From Bog-473 sp963809715 (GTDB lineage Bacteria > Actinomycetota > Acidimicrobiia > Acidimicrobiales > RAAP-2), in NCBI GenBank assembly GCA_963809715.1, contig CAWEKO010000007.1, positions 496,001-560,000 on the forward strand: a DNA stretch of 64,000 nucleotides. The letters run 5' to 3'. This document shows positions 55,295 through 63,792 of this stretch, piece after piece. Below the pieces are notes generated by a model. That model was not told the DNA's origin and did no database searches. It was given only the letters and a program-made list of their open reading frames with translations. The translations under genes were made by a program, and so were the position numbers. Positions within the stretch are counted from its first letter, which is position 1; each line of letters starts with the position of its first letter.

Positions 55295-55635
55295 GTGCCA
55301 TTGACGATGACAATGATCCGGTTGAGGCGCTGAGAATCGACACCGAGGTGACGAGGGCTGAGCTGGCGGAAACGGTGAGCGAGCTCTCGGATCGCCTGAG
55401 CCCGAAGAAACAAGCCGCCGCTGTCGCCCAAGGCGTCACTGAGAGCACCAAGCAGGTGGTAGGACAGGCTCATGACGTGACCAAGGACACCGCCACCAAG
55501 GCCCAGGATGTGGCGAAAGTTGGAATCACGCGTGGCCGACAACTCACCGACGGCATGGAGCCCCAGCTGATTGGCGCGGTGGCCGTAGTCATTGGTTTGT
55601 TGATCGTGTGGCGGCTGTGGAAGCACCGTCGGTGA
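55291..55635 (+). CDS. DUF3618 protein
   Basis: In this 114-residue protein the N-terminal half has the DUF3618 helix pair (EALRIDTEVTRAELAETVSE, then LSDRLSPKKQAAAVAQ), a charged coiled coil follows, and the C-terminus has one membrane span (LIGAVAVVIGLLIVWRLW) and a basic end. The start ATG 55291 overlaps the previous stop (ATGA), and its own stop overlaps the next start by one base (TGATG). The function is unknown; it always occurs with holin-like and DUF4235 genes in Actinobacteria. Confidence 0.85.
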   Translation: MSAIDDDNDPVEALRIDTEVTRAELAETVSELSDRLSPKKQAAAVAQGVTESTKQVVGQAHDVTKDTATKAQDVAKVGITRGRQLTDGMEPQLIGAVAVVIGLLIVWRLWKHRR

Positions 55636-55910
55636 TGAAGCTCTTCTACAAGCCCTGGGGAATGCTCGCCGGCGTTATTGGGGGCGCCCTTGCCGGGGCA
55701 CTTTTCAAGCAGGTATGGAAGTTGCTGCGGGGCGAGAACGAGGTCCCCGCGGCGACTGACCGCAGCCGGGGATGGATCGAGGTCGTGCTCGCGGCCGGGT
55801 TACAGGGGCTGGTCTACGGTGCCGTCAAGGCGGCCGTCGACCGTGGCGGCGCCGCCGGCTTCGAGAAGGCCACCGGCCAGTGGCCGGGCAAGGAACCTGA
55901 TGCCGCCTGA
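55635..55910 (+). CDS. DUF4235 membrane protein
   Basis: This 91-residue protein starts at ATG 55635 with MKLFYKPWGMLAGVIGGALA, typical for DUF4235, then GALFKQVWKLLRGENEVPAA and the second span WIEVVLAAGLQGLVYGAVKA with a charged tail. The two-span topology and the K-P-W-G start are family features. It is coupled to both neighbours (1-base overlap upstream, 11-base overlap downstream). The function is unknown, in the envelope operon. Confidence 0.85.
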   Translation: MKLFYKPWGMLAGVIGGALAGALFKQVWKLLRGENEVPAATDRSRGWIEVVLAAGLQGLVYGAVKAAVDRGGAAGFEKATGQWPGKEPDAA

Positions 55911-56919
55911 GCCGGTCGCAGCGACGCCGGATACCGACGAATCCGAGGTCAGGATCGACAACCCGAGTGAACTCTCGGGGTCCTCGAGGAAGGCCGTCTT
56001 TCGGCGTGCAGCTGCCGGGTTCAAAAACGACAATCTGACCACTCTCGCGGCGGCTTTGACGTACTACGCCGTCTTGTCCGTGGTGCCCGGACTGATCGTG
56101 TTGATCTCCATCCTCGGGGTGGTCGGTCGTAATGTCGCGATCCGAGTGGAGTCCCAGGTCCAGTCGCTCGCGCCTGGGTCGAGCGCCGCGTTCGTGCACT
56201 CGTTGATCAGCCAGGCCCAGCACCACAAGAGTGGGGCGGGGATCACGGCGATCGTCGGTCTTGTTATCGCCTTATGGTCGGCTTCAAGCTATGTCAACGC
56301 CTTCCGGCAGGCATCGAACATCATCTATGGCATGGGCGAAGGACGACCGATCTGGAAAACGATCCCGCTCAGGCTGGGCGTGACCGTGATCGCAGTGGTC
56401 GTGCTGGTTATCAGCGGGTGCATCGTCGTGGTCAGTGGACCGGTCGCCAATCAGGTTGGCAATGCCGTCGGCGCCGGCCGGGCGGCGGTCCTCGTGTGGG
56501 ACATCGCAAAATGGCCAATGCTTTTGATCCTCGTATCGCTGCTACTCGCCATCTTGTTCTGGGCCAGTCCCAACGCCAAGCAAGGCGCCATCAGGTGGAT
56601 CAGCCCCGGAGGTATTTTCGCGACCGTTCTTTGGATTGTGATTTCAGCGCTCTTTGCTATATACATCACAAACTTCGCTTCCTACGACAAGACGTACGGA
56701 TCCTTAGCGGGCGTCGTGATCTTTTTGGTGTGGTTGTGGCTGACGAATGTTTCCCTCTTGCTCGGCGCCGAGGTGAATGCGGAGTTTGAGCACGCACGTG
56801 CCATCGCCGAGGGCCTGCCCGAACATGTCCGTCCCTTCGCCGAACCGCGCGACACCCGCAAGCTCCACGAAGCGGATCGCCGTGCCGTTGAGGAAGCCCA
56901 AGCGGCGCGTCGATCGTAA
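55900..56919 (+). CDS. YihY/BrkB family membrane protein
   Basis: This 339-residue protein starts at ATG 55900 inside the end of the DUF4235 gene, with AAGGAA upstream. A conserved start (NDNLTTLAAALTYYAVLSVV, then PGLIVLISILGVV) leads into six spans such as ITAIVGLVIALWSASSYVNA, TVIAVVVLVISGCIVVVSGP and LLILVSLLLAILFWASPNAK. VVIFLVWLWLTNVSLLLGAE with VNAEFEHARA is the C-terminal signature. It was once annotated as tRNA-processing RNase BN but is now seen as a membrane protein of unclear role, perhaps in envelope or lipid handling. It belongs to the stress-promoter operon. Confidence 0.9.
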   Translation: MPPEPVAATPDTDESEVRIDNPSELSGSSRKAVFRRAAAGFKNDNLTTLAAALTYYAVLSVVPGLIVLISILGVVGRNVAIRVESQVQSLAPGSSAAFVHSLISQAQHHKSGAGITAIVGLVIALWSASSYVNAFRQASNIIYGMGEGRPIWKTIPLRLGVTVIAVVVLVISGCIVVVSGPVANQVGNAVGAGRAAVLVWDIAKWPMLLILVSLLLAILFWASPNAKQGAIRWISPGGIFATVLWIVISALFAIYITNFASYDKTYGSLAGVVIFLVWLWLTNVSLLLGAEVNAEFEHARAIAEGLPEHVRPFAEPRDTRKLHEADRRAVEEAQAARRS

Positions 56920-56978
56920 ACAGACCAGCAAGGGTTTTCCGGCGAACGCTTATGGAAGAGGGAAGAGGTGGCACAAGA

Positions 56979-57857
56979 GTGAATCAAGTCAGTGCTCTGC
57001 GAATCCGGGTGATCGATGCGCTCGAGAACGCCGAACAACTTGATGATATAGCCGAGCGAATTCGAAACGTGGCGCGAAGCGTCGTCAAACCTGCTCCGCT
57101 GCGACGGTTGTTGAGCGGAACGGATCTAGGTCATCCGAGTCATCCTACGCTGGTGCAGCTCCCTATTGGATTGTGGACGAGCACGTGGGTTTTGGACCTG
57201 ACCGGTTTGGGTAAGACAAAAGCGGCGCGAGGCTTGGTGGGCCTCGGTGTACTCACTGCTCTTCCGGCCATTGCGAGCGGAATATCCGACTGGGTTGATA
57301 CCGATGACGCTGAGGCTCGTGTCGGACTTGTGCACGCAACGACCAACACGATTGCCACGGTCTGTTTCTCGGTGTCATGGTGGCGGCGCCATCAGGGCAG
57401 CCACAGCGGCGTCTTGTGGTCAACGCTTGGTGTCGCCTTGGCCACCGCAGGCGGTTTCCTTGGGGGCCATCTGGCCTATTCGTTGGGAGTCGGTGTGGAT
57501 ACGAATGCCTTTGACAGCGGACCCGAGGCGTGGACTGCCGTACGAGGCAGCGTGCCGGTAGAGAACCTCGTTTCGCGCACGGTGGACGGCGTTCGGGTGA
57601 TGGTGGCCACGAAGGAAGATAGGCGATTTGCCCTGGCCGACCGCTGCAGCCACCGGGGCGGGCCACTGTCGGAAGGGTCCCTCGACACAGGCTGTGTGAC
57701 GTGTCCCTGGCATGGGAGTCAGTTCGAGCTCTCTACCGGCGTGCCAACGCGGGGCCCCGCAACAAGCCCACAGCCTGTCTACGAGAATCGCGTGGTGGAG
57801 GAGAAGCTCGAGCTGCGCCGCCGCGAGCGGCGGGCCCTCCGCCAACGTGCCGTCTAA
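56979..57857 (+). CDS. DUF2231 membrane domain fused to a Rieske [2Fe-2S] domain
   Basis: In this roughly 292-residue protein, residues 60-180 contain the DUF2231-type spans (HPTLVQLPIGLWTSTWVLDL, then ARGLVGLGVLTALPAIASGI and STLGVALATAGGFLGGHLAY). Residues 195-280 form a Rieske domain with CSHRGGPL and CPWHGSQF, the Cys-His and Cys-His pairs that bind the 2Fe-2S cluster. It is probably an electron-transfer component at the membrane; the partner is unknown. GTG 56979 is preferred, with GGAAGAGG 10 bases upstream; ATG 56952 is an alternative. It is 59 bases after the YihY gene and probably in the same operon. Confidence 0.85.
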   Translation: MNQVSALRIRVIDALENAEQLDDIAERIRNVARSVVKPAPLRRLLSGTDLGHPSHPTLVQLPIGLWTSTWVLDLTGLGKTKAARGLVGLGVLTALPAIASGISDWVDTDDAEARVGLVHATTNTIATVCFSVSWWRRHQGSHSGVLWSTLGVALATAGGFLGGHLAYSLGVGVDTNAFDSGPEAWTAVRGSVPVENLVSRTVDGVRVMVATKEDRRFALADRCSHRGGPLSEGSLDTGCVTCPWHGSQFELSTGVPTRGPATSPQPVYENRVVEEKLELRRRERRALRQRAV

Positions 57858-58207
57858 GCGCGGGCCGATCGTCTCGAGATCGTGTCTGAACGTTGCGAGT
57901 GGTTGTGGCATAACTGCTCTTCTTCAGCTTTGAGCGATACCTCTAGCCGGGTCCGATGGAGTGACTAGTGGCAGGTCGATAGCGCCGATTCGGGCATAGG
58001 TCGACTCGACTCTGTTGGCTTGGCCAATCGCAGCTCGAATTGAAGTCTGGTCGTGGGAAGTCTGACTCGCAGGTCGAGGTGCACCTGACGTCGGTATGAA
58101 GGTACTGCCGGCGAGCTACGCTTCATTTGTATAAGCGAACCAATCAGACCTGGATTGACCACCATCGCCATGTAACTCCTATTCGTTCGGGCTTCTAAAG
58201 CGGAAAG
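57858..58207. other. Convergent intergenic region
   Basis: About 350 bases before the hairpin at 58208. No gene or repeat seen. Confidence 0.35.
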
Positions 58208-58230
58208 GGGCTCGCCACAGCGGCGGGCCC
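58208..58230 (+). terminator. Hairpin between the envelope operon and the GH15 operon
   Basis: GGGCTCGCC pairs with GGCGGGCCC (one U-G wobble, 9 bp) around ACAGC, followed by ATTTCG. It lies between the convergent operons. Confidence 0.45.
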
Positions 58231-58425
58231 ATTTCGTGTCTCGCCAGCTGATCGCAACGGTCTACGCCTTGGTTCAGTACAGATCATTGGGTAAGGGACA
58301 GGCAATCGCGCAGTAGAGCGAGCTCTCAGGCTTGAGGAAGAGGCCGCGGTGGGTGACGTGTCGAATAGGTTACCGGGATACGATGGTCGCTCCCTTTTGT
58401 AGCCCGATTGCCCTTCCGGACCCTT
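58231..58425. other. Short intergenic region
   Basis: Downstream of the GH15 stop. Nothing recognisable. Confidence 0.25.
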
Positions 58426-60180
58426 CTAATGCCCGCCCAAGGTTGCTGCCACCTCAAGCATGAGGGCGTGGACAAAGGCCTGTGGCAGGTTCCCTCGCAT
58501 CTGCCTCTCGTCCGTGTCGTATTCCTCCGAGTACAAGATTGCGGGTCCACATGATGCCCTGGTTCGTTCCCACCAACTTTCGGCGGTTACCCGATCACCC
58601 TGTTGATGAGTGGCCAGGGCCATGAGGAAGCCGCATAGGGTGAATGAGCCTTCAGCTTGGCCAAGTGGTCTCTCGTCATGTCTGAAGCGATAGGCATAGC
58701 CATCTATGGTCAGTGAGTGCGCGTAGGCCTTGACCGTGGCCACACTGCGAGGGTCGTCAGCCGCGACCGCACCCCGTAGGGCTGGAAGGAGCAATGCGGC
58801 GTCGAGACCCGGATCATCGGGAGAACGTTGCCAATATCCGGCTGGATGGGTTGCGTGCGCGGCAGTCTCCGCAACGATTTTGTCGGCCAGGGCCAACCAT
58901 TCGGGTCTCTGCTGCCCGACCGGCAATACGGCACAGTAGGATCGCAGCCCCGCCGCGGCAGTCAAACGGCTATGCGTCCAGGCCTGATTGTCAATTTCCC
59001 ATATCCCTGCATCGAGTTCCGTCCATCGCTCGGAGATCGCGGTCGCCGCGAGTTCTCCGGCTTGGAGTCCATCTCCGTCCAAGAGGTCGTACCGACCGGC
59101 ATCGGCCAAGAGCAATAAGGACTCCCCGAACGCATCCAGTTGAAATTGCCTGTTGACCCAATTCCCGACCCGGTCGAATCCGCCTGGATATCCGAGTAAA
59201 TCAAGGCTGCGTTGATCCGGAACCTGTTCACCCGCCCCGGTGTAGGCGGGCTTGAGTCGATTCCCATGTTCGAGCAATCGCTCGGTCACGAAGCGGACGG
59301 CATCGCCAAGGAGAGATACGTCTCCAATGGCCGCCATCGCATGGCCGGCGTAACACTGGTCTCGGATCCACACGTAGCGGTAGTCATAATTTCGCCCAGC
59401 CTCACTTCGCTCTGGCAGGCTTGTGGTCGCTGCAGCCACCATTCCTCCACTCGAAGTCGTGAGCCCACGCAGGACCGCGTAGCTATGGCGCGCTTCTGGT
59501 GGGCTGAGACAGTCCGATAGGGGAGGAACGGCGTCTTCCCAGGCAGCGGCGGTGGCGATCCAGGCGTCTTCGGAATCGATCGGCTCATCGGGCAGATGAC
59601 CTACGCCGACCTCGAGGACCAAGTCGTGAGACTGTCCAGCTCCGACGGACAGCTCCATCGTGAGATGCCGCCGATTCCTAGATGAACTGGGTCGCGCGCC
59701 TGCCGCTCCAGACCAGCGAAGACGGTTGGGACCGGTGCGGGCGGTCCAAATACCCTTTGCCAACTCGACCTCTGAGAGGGGATCTTTGCCATAGTCCGCT
59801 CGTGCCTCGAGATGGACCTGGACGTGAGCATCTCCCTCGACGGCGATGACCCGTCGGAGCACCACCGCCCGCAGGGGATCGCCGGGAAACGCGAGCGCCT
59901 CTCGGCATTCGACGATGCCGTCATCGGTGACCCAACGGCTACGCCAGATCAAGGATCCGGGCTCGTAGTAACCCCCCCACACGAATCGGGCTGTCGGGGT
60001 GACCGCGTACGTTCCGTCTCCACCCATAAGGGAGGTGAACACGGATGGACTGTCCCAGTTGGGCACGCACATCCAACTGATGTCTCCCCTCGGACCGATG
60101 ACGGCTCCGCGCTCACCATCAGCGAGGAGGGCGTACTCGCGCAACACATGAGGCGGAAATGCAGACGATGAACGACTCAT
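58426..60180 (-). CDS. GH15 family glucoamylase/trehalase-like protein
   Basis: This 584-residue protein has an N-terminal beta domain (LREYALLADGERGAVIGPRG, then DISWMCVPNWDSPSVF) and an (alpha/alpha)6 barrel with NYDYRYVWIRDQCYAG (264-279), the catalytic general acid Glu in ELDAGIWE near 395, and EEYDTDERQMRGNLPQAFVH near 560 with the second catalytic Glu. All landmarks of actinobacterial GH15 trehalases/glucoamylases are present. There is no signal peptide, so it is cytoplasmic and may act on trehalose or glycogen-like sugars in stress metabolism. The start ATG 60180 overlaps the upstream stop by four bases. Confidence 0.9.
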   Translation of the reverse strand: MSRSSSAFPPHVLREYALLADGERGAVIGPRGDISWMCVPNWDSPSVFTSLMGGDGTYAVTPTARFVWGGYYEPGSLIWRSRWVTDDGIVECREALAFPGDPLRAVVLRRVIAVEGDAHVQVHLEARADYGKDPLSEVELAKGIWTARTGPNRLRWSGAAGARPSSSRNRRHLTMELSVGAGQSHDLVLEVGVGHLPDEPIDSEDAWIATAAAWEDAVPPLSDCLSPPEARHSYAVLRGLTTSSGGMVAAATTSLPERSEAGRNYDYRYVWIRDQCYAGHAMAAIGDVSLLGDAVRFVTERLLEHGNRLKPAYTGAGEQVPDQRSLDLLGYPGGFDRVGNWVNRQFQLDAFGESLLLLADAGRYDLLDGDGLQAGELAATAISERWTELDAGIWEIDNQAWTHSRLTAAAGLRSYCAVLPVGQQRPEWLALADKIVAETAAHATHPAGYWQRSPDDPGLDAALLLPALRGAVAADDPRSVATVKAYAHSLTIDGYAYRFRHDERPLGQAEGSFTLCGFLMALATHQQGDRVTAESWWERTRASCGPAILYSEEYDTDERQMRGNLPQAFVHALMLEVAATLGGH

Positions 60181-60512
60181 CTGCGAATGGCGACGCTGAG
60201 CGCAACCGACGCTGCCGCCACCGCCGCCGCTACCGTCGCACTCCGCCGATGGGAACGAGACGCAGCGACTGCTGCGAGCATGGTGGATCCGTGCAGGGCT
60301 TCGATGATGGAGCCCCAGCAGAGGACACGATTTGAGGGATCAACTGTCAGCCAACTGCCCTGTCCGAGGAGACGAAGCCCCAGGACACGCACCAGCCAGG
60401 AAGGCGGAAGTGGTTCGTTTCCAGCCACCCGTACGGCCGTGGCATTGGGGAACGCGACCAGTATCAGACCGATGGTTCCCTGGCCGATCCCGAATGCGCG
60501 CCTGGAATTCAT
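60177..60512 (-). CDS. Small membrane protein, coupled to SDR and GH15 genes
   Basis: This 111-residue protein starts at ATG 60512 overlapping the SDR stop (ATGA), with its stop overlapping the GH15 start by four bases. Four hydrophobic stretches (GIGQGTIGLILVAFPNATAV, then WLVRVLGLRLLGQGSWL, CWGSIIEALHGSTMLAAVAA and VAAAVAAASVALSVAI) suggest three to four spans. No family is recognised, but the conserved middle motif and tight coupling argue for a functional partner of the SDR or the hydrolase. An intact small gene. Confidence 0.65.
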   Translation of the reverse strand: MNSRRAFGIGQGTIGLILVAFPNATAVRVAGNEPLPPSWLVRVLGLRLLGQGSWLTVDPSNRVLCWGSIIEALHGSTMLAAVAASRSHRRSATVAAAVAAASVALSVAIRR

Positions 60513-61513
60513 CGTCGACGTCTGAGAAACACGGCGAGCCCAACCAGCGACGCGAAAAGTATCCCGACCACGTTGTGATGGTGGGATAGCCAAAGTTGAG
60601 GATCGTCGCCGTGAGATTTGCTGTCGAAAGCGCCATGGGCGCCATAGTCCTTGCCGTCCTCCCCGTCGGCCGGGTTCCAGAGGTTCACGGGCGCGTCTTG
60701 ACTCTGCGGCTCCGATGTCTGTTGCGACGAAAATCCCGTTTTGCCGAGATACCGATCGAGGACACCAGGTGCAATTGCATTCGCGGCCAGGGTGGCCATC
60801 GTCGAGGTGCCCACCCAGTATTCGCGTCGCTGGGGATGATCAGCAGCAAATAGAACGGCGCGGGCCGCAAGCTCTGGCTGGTAGATGGGCGGGACCGGCT
60901 GAGCATGTCGAGGTAGCCGAGACAACACCCAGGAGAATTGCGGGGTGTTGACCGCCGGCATCTGCACCATTGTCACGTGGACATTGCTCTTATCGTGCAG
61001 CAACTCGCACCGCAGCGCCTCGTTGAAACCCTGAATGGCGTGCTTCGCTCCGCAGTACGCACTCTGCAACGGAATCCCGCGATAGGCCAACGCGGACCCG
61101 ACCTGCACGATCGTGCCGCGATCACGGGCCTTCATGTACTTTAACGCCGCCATCGTGCCGTAGACGTAGCCCAAGTAGCTGACCTCGGTCACCCTTTTGT
61201 ATTCATCGGGCTCGATTTGATCAAAGGGGGAGAAAACTGAGCTGAAGGCCACATTCACCCAGACGGCGATGGGACCCACCTCGTTCTCGACTCTGTCGGC
61301 CGCCGCTTGGACCTGTCTCGAATCAGCCATGTCGGTCTCGATGGAGATCGCTTCGCCCCCAGCTGACCGGACGTCCTTCTCCGCTCCTTCGAGTCCTTGT
61401 GTTCCCCGAGCCAAGAGCGCCACGGAACAACCTCGCGCCCCGAAGGCCTGTGCCACTGCGCGTCCGATGCCGCCGCTCGCCCCGGTAACGACGACGATCT
61501 GACTCTCTGACAT
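60509..61513 (-). CDS. Membrane-anchored short-chain dehydrogenase/reductase
   Basis: In this 334-residue protein the N-terminal Rossmann domain has TGASGGIGRAVAQAF (NAD(P) site) and the catalytic Tyr-Lys in YCGAKHAIQGF, with Ser in VQVGSALAY. After the usual 250-residue SDR come 55 polar residues and one C-terminal span (HNVVGILFASLVGLAVFL) with RRRR, so it is anchored in the membrane with the enzyme on the cytoplasmic side. It oxidises or reduces an alcohol/ketone; the substrate is unknown. It is the first gene of the coupled operon with the small membrane protein and GH15. Confidence 0.85.
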   Translation of the reverse strand: MSESQIVVVTGASGGIGRAVAQAFGARGCSVALLARGTQGLEGAEKDVRSAGGEAISIETDMADSRQVQAAADRVENEVGPIAVWVNVAFSSVFSPFDQIEPDEYKRVTEVSYLGYVYGTMAALKYMKARDRGTIVQVGSALAYRGIPLQSAYCGAKHAIQGFNEALRCELLHDKSNVHVTMVQMPAVNTPQFSWVLSRLPRHAQPVPPIYQPELAARAVLFAADHPQRREYWVGTSTMATLAANAIAPGVLDRYLGKTGFSSQQTSEPQSQDAPVNLWNPADGEDGKDYGAHGAFDSKSHGDDPQLWLSHHHNVVGILFASLVGLAVFLRRRR

Positions 61514-61643
61514 AGAACCGTCCTTCCGGCAATGCTTCTCGGTCAGTGTCGCGTCTGCCTGGGCGTCGCTGTTTCGAGATGCGACCTGGTAATTGTGATC
61601 GACTACGCGACGTTGGTGGCTTACTCAGGGAGCGAGATGACCG
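61514..61643. other. Divergent intergenic region
   Basis: Upstream of the SDR gene and of the broken DUF1345 gene. No clear promoter. Confidence 0.3.
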
Positions 61644-62262
61644 ATGGTAACAAAGCGCAATGAGCTTCTCTACTGCCCCGCCTACCCCTCGTGGAACAGA
61701 ACAAACATTGACCCGGGGTCCGAGGATCGAGACGGTACCAACTCGCTGTGCGGTGGCCGGTGGGCTGGGGCCATTGCCGGGTTCCTTGGAGCCCTCGGGC
61801 TTGCATGGCAGGCGTCCATTCTCGTGGGCTGGGACGGAGCCGCCCTCTGTTATTTGATCTGGACCTGGAAGACCGTTGGTGGATTGGACCCGGCAGGGAC
61901 CAAGCGTCACGCAAACGTCGAAGACGCCAGTCGGCGGGTAGCTGAGGCGATTGTCCTCGTTTGCCGGAGTAGCGCTCCTCGCCGCCGTCGGGCTGGTTCT
62001 CATCAAGGCGGGTCAATCGCAGAGTGGAACGAAGGCGTATCTCATCACCATCGGCCTTCTGAGTGTGGTCTTTTCGGGCGACCGTCCACACCGTCGTCAT
62101 GTTGCGATGCACCAGGTCCCAGTATCAGGCACCGGAGGAAGGGGTCCATTTCAGATCTCCGTTACCGATCTGACGAGCAAGCAGATCCGTCGGATCGCCT
62201 TCTCGCACGCGCTGATGTCGTACCTGTTTGGCGCGTTGATCGTGGCGCTGGCCATCAAATAA
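61644..62262 (+). pseudogene. DUF1345 membrane protein, broken by frameshifts and an internal deletion
   Basis: In one frame: AIAGFLGALGLAWQASILVG, then WDGAALCYLIWTWKTVGGLD, HANVEDASRRVAEAIVLV. Then in another: FAGVALLAAVGLVLIKAGQS, then GTKAYLITIGLLSVVFS. Then ATVHTVVMLRCTRSQYQAPE in a third. Finally, back in the second, TDLTSKQIRRIAFSHALMSY, then LFGALIVALAIK. The usual segment between the last two parts (about 20 residues with the P-D-Y-x-D-F motif of DUF1345) is missing, so this gene has lost coding DNA as well as frame. Membrane spans are still visible. The start is also uncertain. Confidence 0.7.
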
Positions 62263-62598
62263 TGGCGAGTCTCTTGAGCTGAGGATCCTTCACCAACCTG
62301 CAGATTCCCCGATACGGTCCTCAGGTTCAGCGAGGATCCTACGGGCAGCAGTATTCGGGCATCGCCCGAGGGTGTGCTCCCGTCAGTCCAGCCGCTGGGC
62401 CGCCGGATCGGCGTCGACGGCGATTCATCACTGCTCAGGGCCAATCGCCGCCGACCTGACATATAACCGTTGAGACGCATGTAGCCCGGCGACGCCAAAT
62501 TCTGGGTCCGACTGGACGCCTCTTCTCCGCCGAGTGGCACCCCCTTGACCTGCGTCGCAGATCTGCACGCGGCTGATCTGATTAGTCATCCAGGCGAT
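62263..62598. other. Intergenic, no gene seen
   Basis: About 340 bases upstream of the intact STAS gene. Minus-strand frames have no motifs. The promoter element at 62599 is listed separately. Confidence 0.35.
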
Positions 62599-62604
62599 GG
62601 GTAC
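62599..62604 (+). promoter_or_regulatory. GGGTAC -10-like element of the intact STAS gene
   Basis: GGGTAC lies 47 bases before ATG 62652, with a GATT 15 bases upstream in place of the usual GTTT. It is a weak but plausible stress-sigma promoter. Confidence 0.35.
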
Positions 62605-62651
62605 CATCACGGCAACAGGTCGGCCGAACACTCACAGATCGGAGCCTTGCA

Positions 62652-62996
62652 ATGGCTGTTACTTCATCTCCCGACCTCGAACTCCGGGGGGCGGCGTCAG
62701 GCTTCACCGCGGCGCTCCAGAACGGCCGTGTGGTGCTGATTGGCGAGCTCGACATCGCTAGCGTCGAGAGCCTCCGAATCGTGCTTGACCAAGCGCTGTT
62801 GGAGTCCGAAGAACAGATTCGTATCGACGCCGCTCAACTTTCCTTCATCGACTCAGTCGCCATCTCCGAGCTATTGCGATATCAGGTGGCCGCCGCCGCC
62901 CAACACCGTCGGCTCCGAATTGAGAGCGCTTCGCGGCCCGTTACGGAGGTACTCAACCTTCTCGATCTCTGTCCTGTTCTCATGCCTCCTGAATAG
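62652..62996 (+). CDS. STAS-domain anti-sigma-factor antagonist
   Basis: In this 114-residue protein the STAS fold is complete: strand NGRVVLIGELDIASVESLRI, helix, RIDAAQLSFIDSVAISELLR with the loop that normally carries the phosphorylated Ser/Thr (here D-S-V, with Val where DSS/DST proteins have the second Ser/Thr), then RLRIESASRPVTEVLNLLDL. Such proteins bind anti-sigma kinases and release the sigma factor when unphosphorylated. The start ATG 62652 follows ATCGGAG. The leader ACAGATCGGAG..GCAATGGCT matches that of the dead paralogue at 44868-45247. A possible target of the SpoIIE phosphatase at 41827. Confidence 0.8.
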   Translation: MAVTSSPDLELRGAASGFTAALQNGRVVLIGELDIASVESLRIVLDQALLESEEQIRIDAAQLSFIDSVAISELLRYQVAAAAQHRRLRIESASRPVTEVLNLLDLCPVLMPPE

Positions 62997-63792
62997 GGGT
63001 CAGTCCGCGCCGCTCGGAGAAGCGCTTGGGTGGTGACAATGAGGGCACGGATCCGATCCCGTTGACCACGCCAAACGGTTCATGCTTCGTATTGTTCGGA
63101 CCTGCTGCTTACTCAGATTCCGACCATGAGCCTTATCAAGAGCTACTCAAAAGTTGCTCGTGTCACTCGATCGGATCGTGCCGACGCGCGCGGCTTCGAG
63201 GAGTGTTTCCCCGCCGTGGACCCCGCATAATCTCTCTCTCCAACGCGATCGCGGCGTATCTTGCCCGACGCCATCCGTGAGTTGAGCGTTCTGGCAGGCA
63301 CCGTCTCCGTCGGTGGAGACCAATGCGAGCTCTTCTCCGGACGAGGTCCGACTTGGACCGTCCAGTTTTCCGGACGCCACCTCGGGTATGACCCACGTAT
63401 GACTGTTCCTATTGATCCAACTCCCCTCGAGCCTGAGCCCGAGCCGAATCCCCCTTCTCCCGTACCCGATCCTGAGCCCCTGACCCACTGAGAAGAAAGA
63501 GGTAGGTGACGGAATGGCTCGCTCTCATGGGTGCTACGACGCCCGGGATTGTCTGGCACCCTTTCGGGCTACAGATGCCGGCGGCTGCGACACGCACGAT
63601 GGAGCCTCTGCGGCGTGGTTGAGCCGAATCCCCGGAAGCGGCCCAAGGTCGCGGCGACCATCTGAAAACGCACATCGCTACTCGACGCGAAAAGCTCGTC
63701 AACTGCATCTCAATCGCTGGACCCTGTCGTAGAGGCGATCGACGATCCCCAAGATACGTCGTCGAATTTGTCCAACTCCGGAGGAACTCGGC
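62997..63792. other. Long region without a supported gene
   Basis: Nearly 800 bases. Short plus-strand frames occur, such as 63401-63490 (a Pro/Glu-rich tail, PTPLEPEPEPNPPSP) and one starting at 63514 after GAGGTAGG, but none has a supported family. No RNA gene or repeat. Confidence 0.35.

Noticed and set aside
63401..63490. Small Pro/Glu-rich open frame
   Set aside because: Low complexity, no ribosome site and no family; left in the intergenic note.
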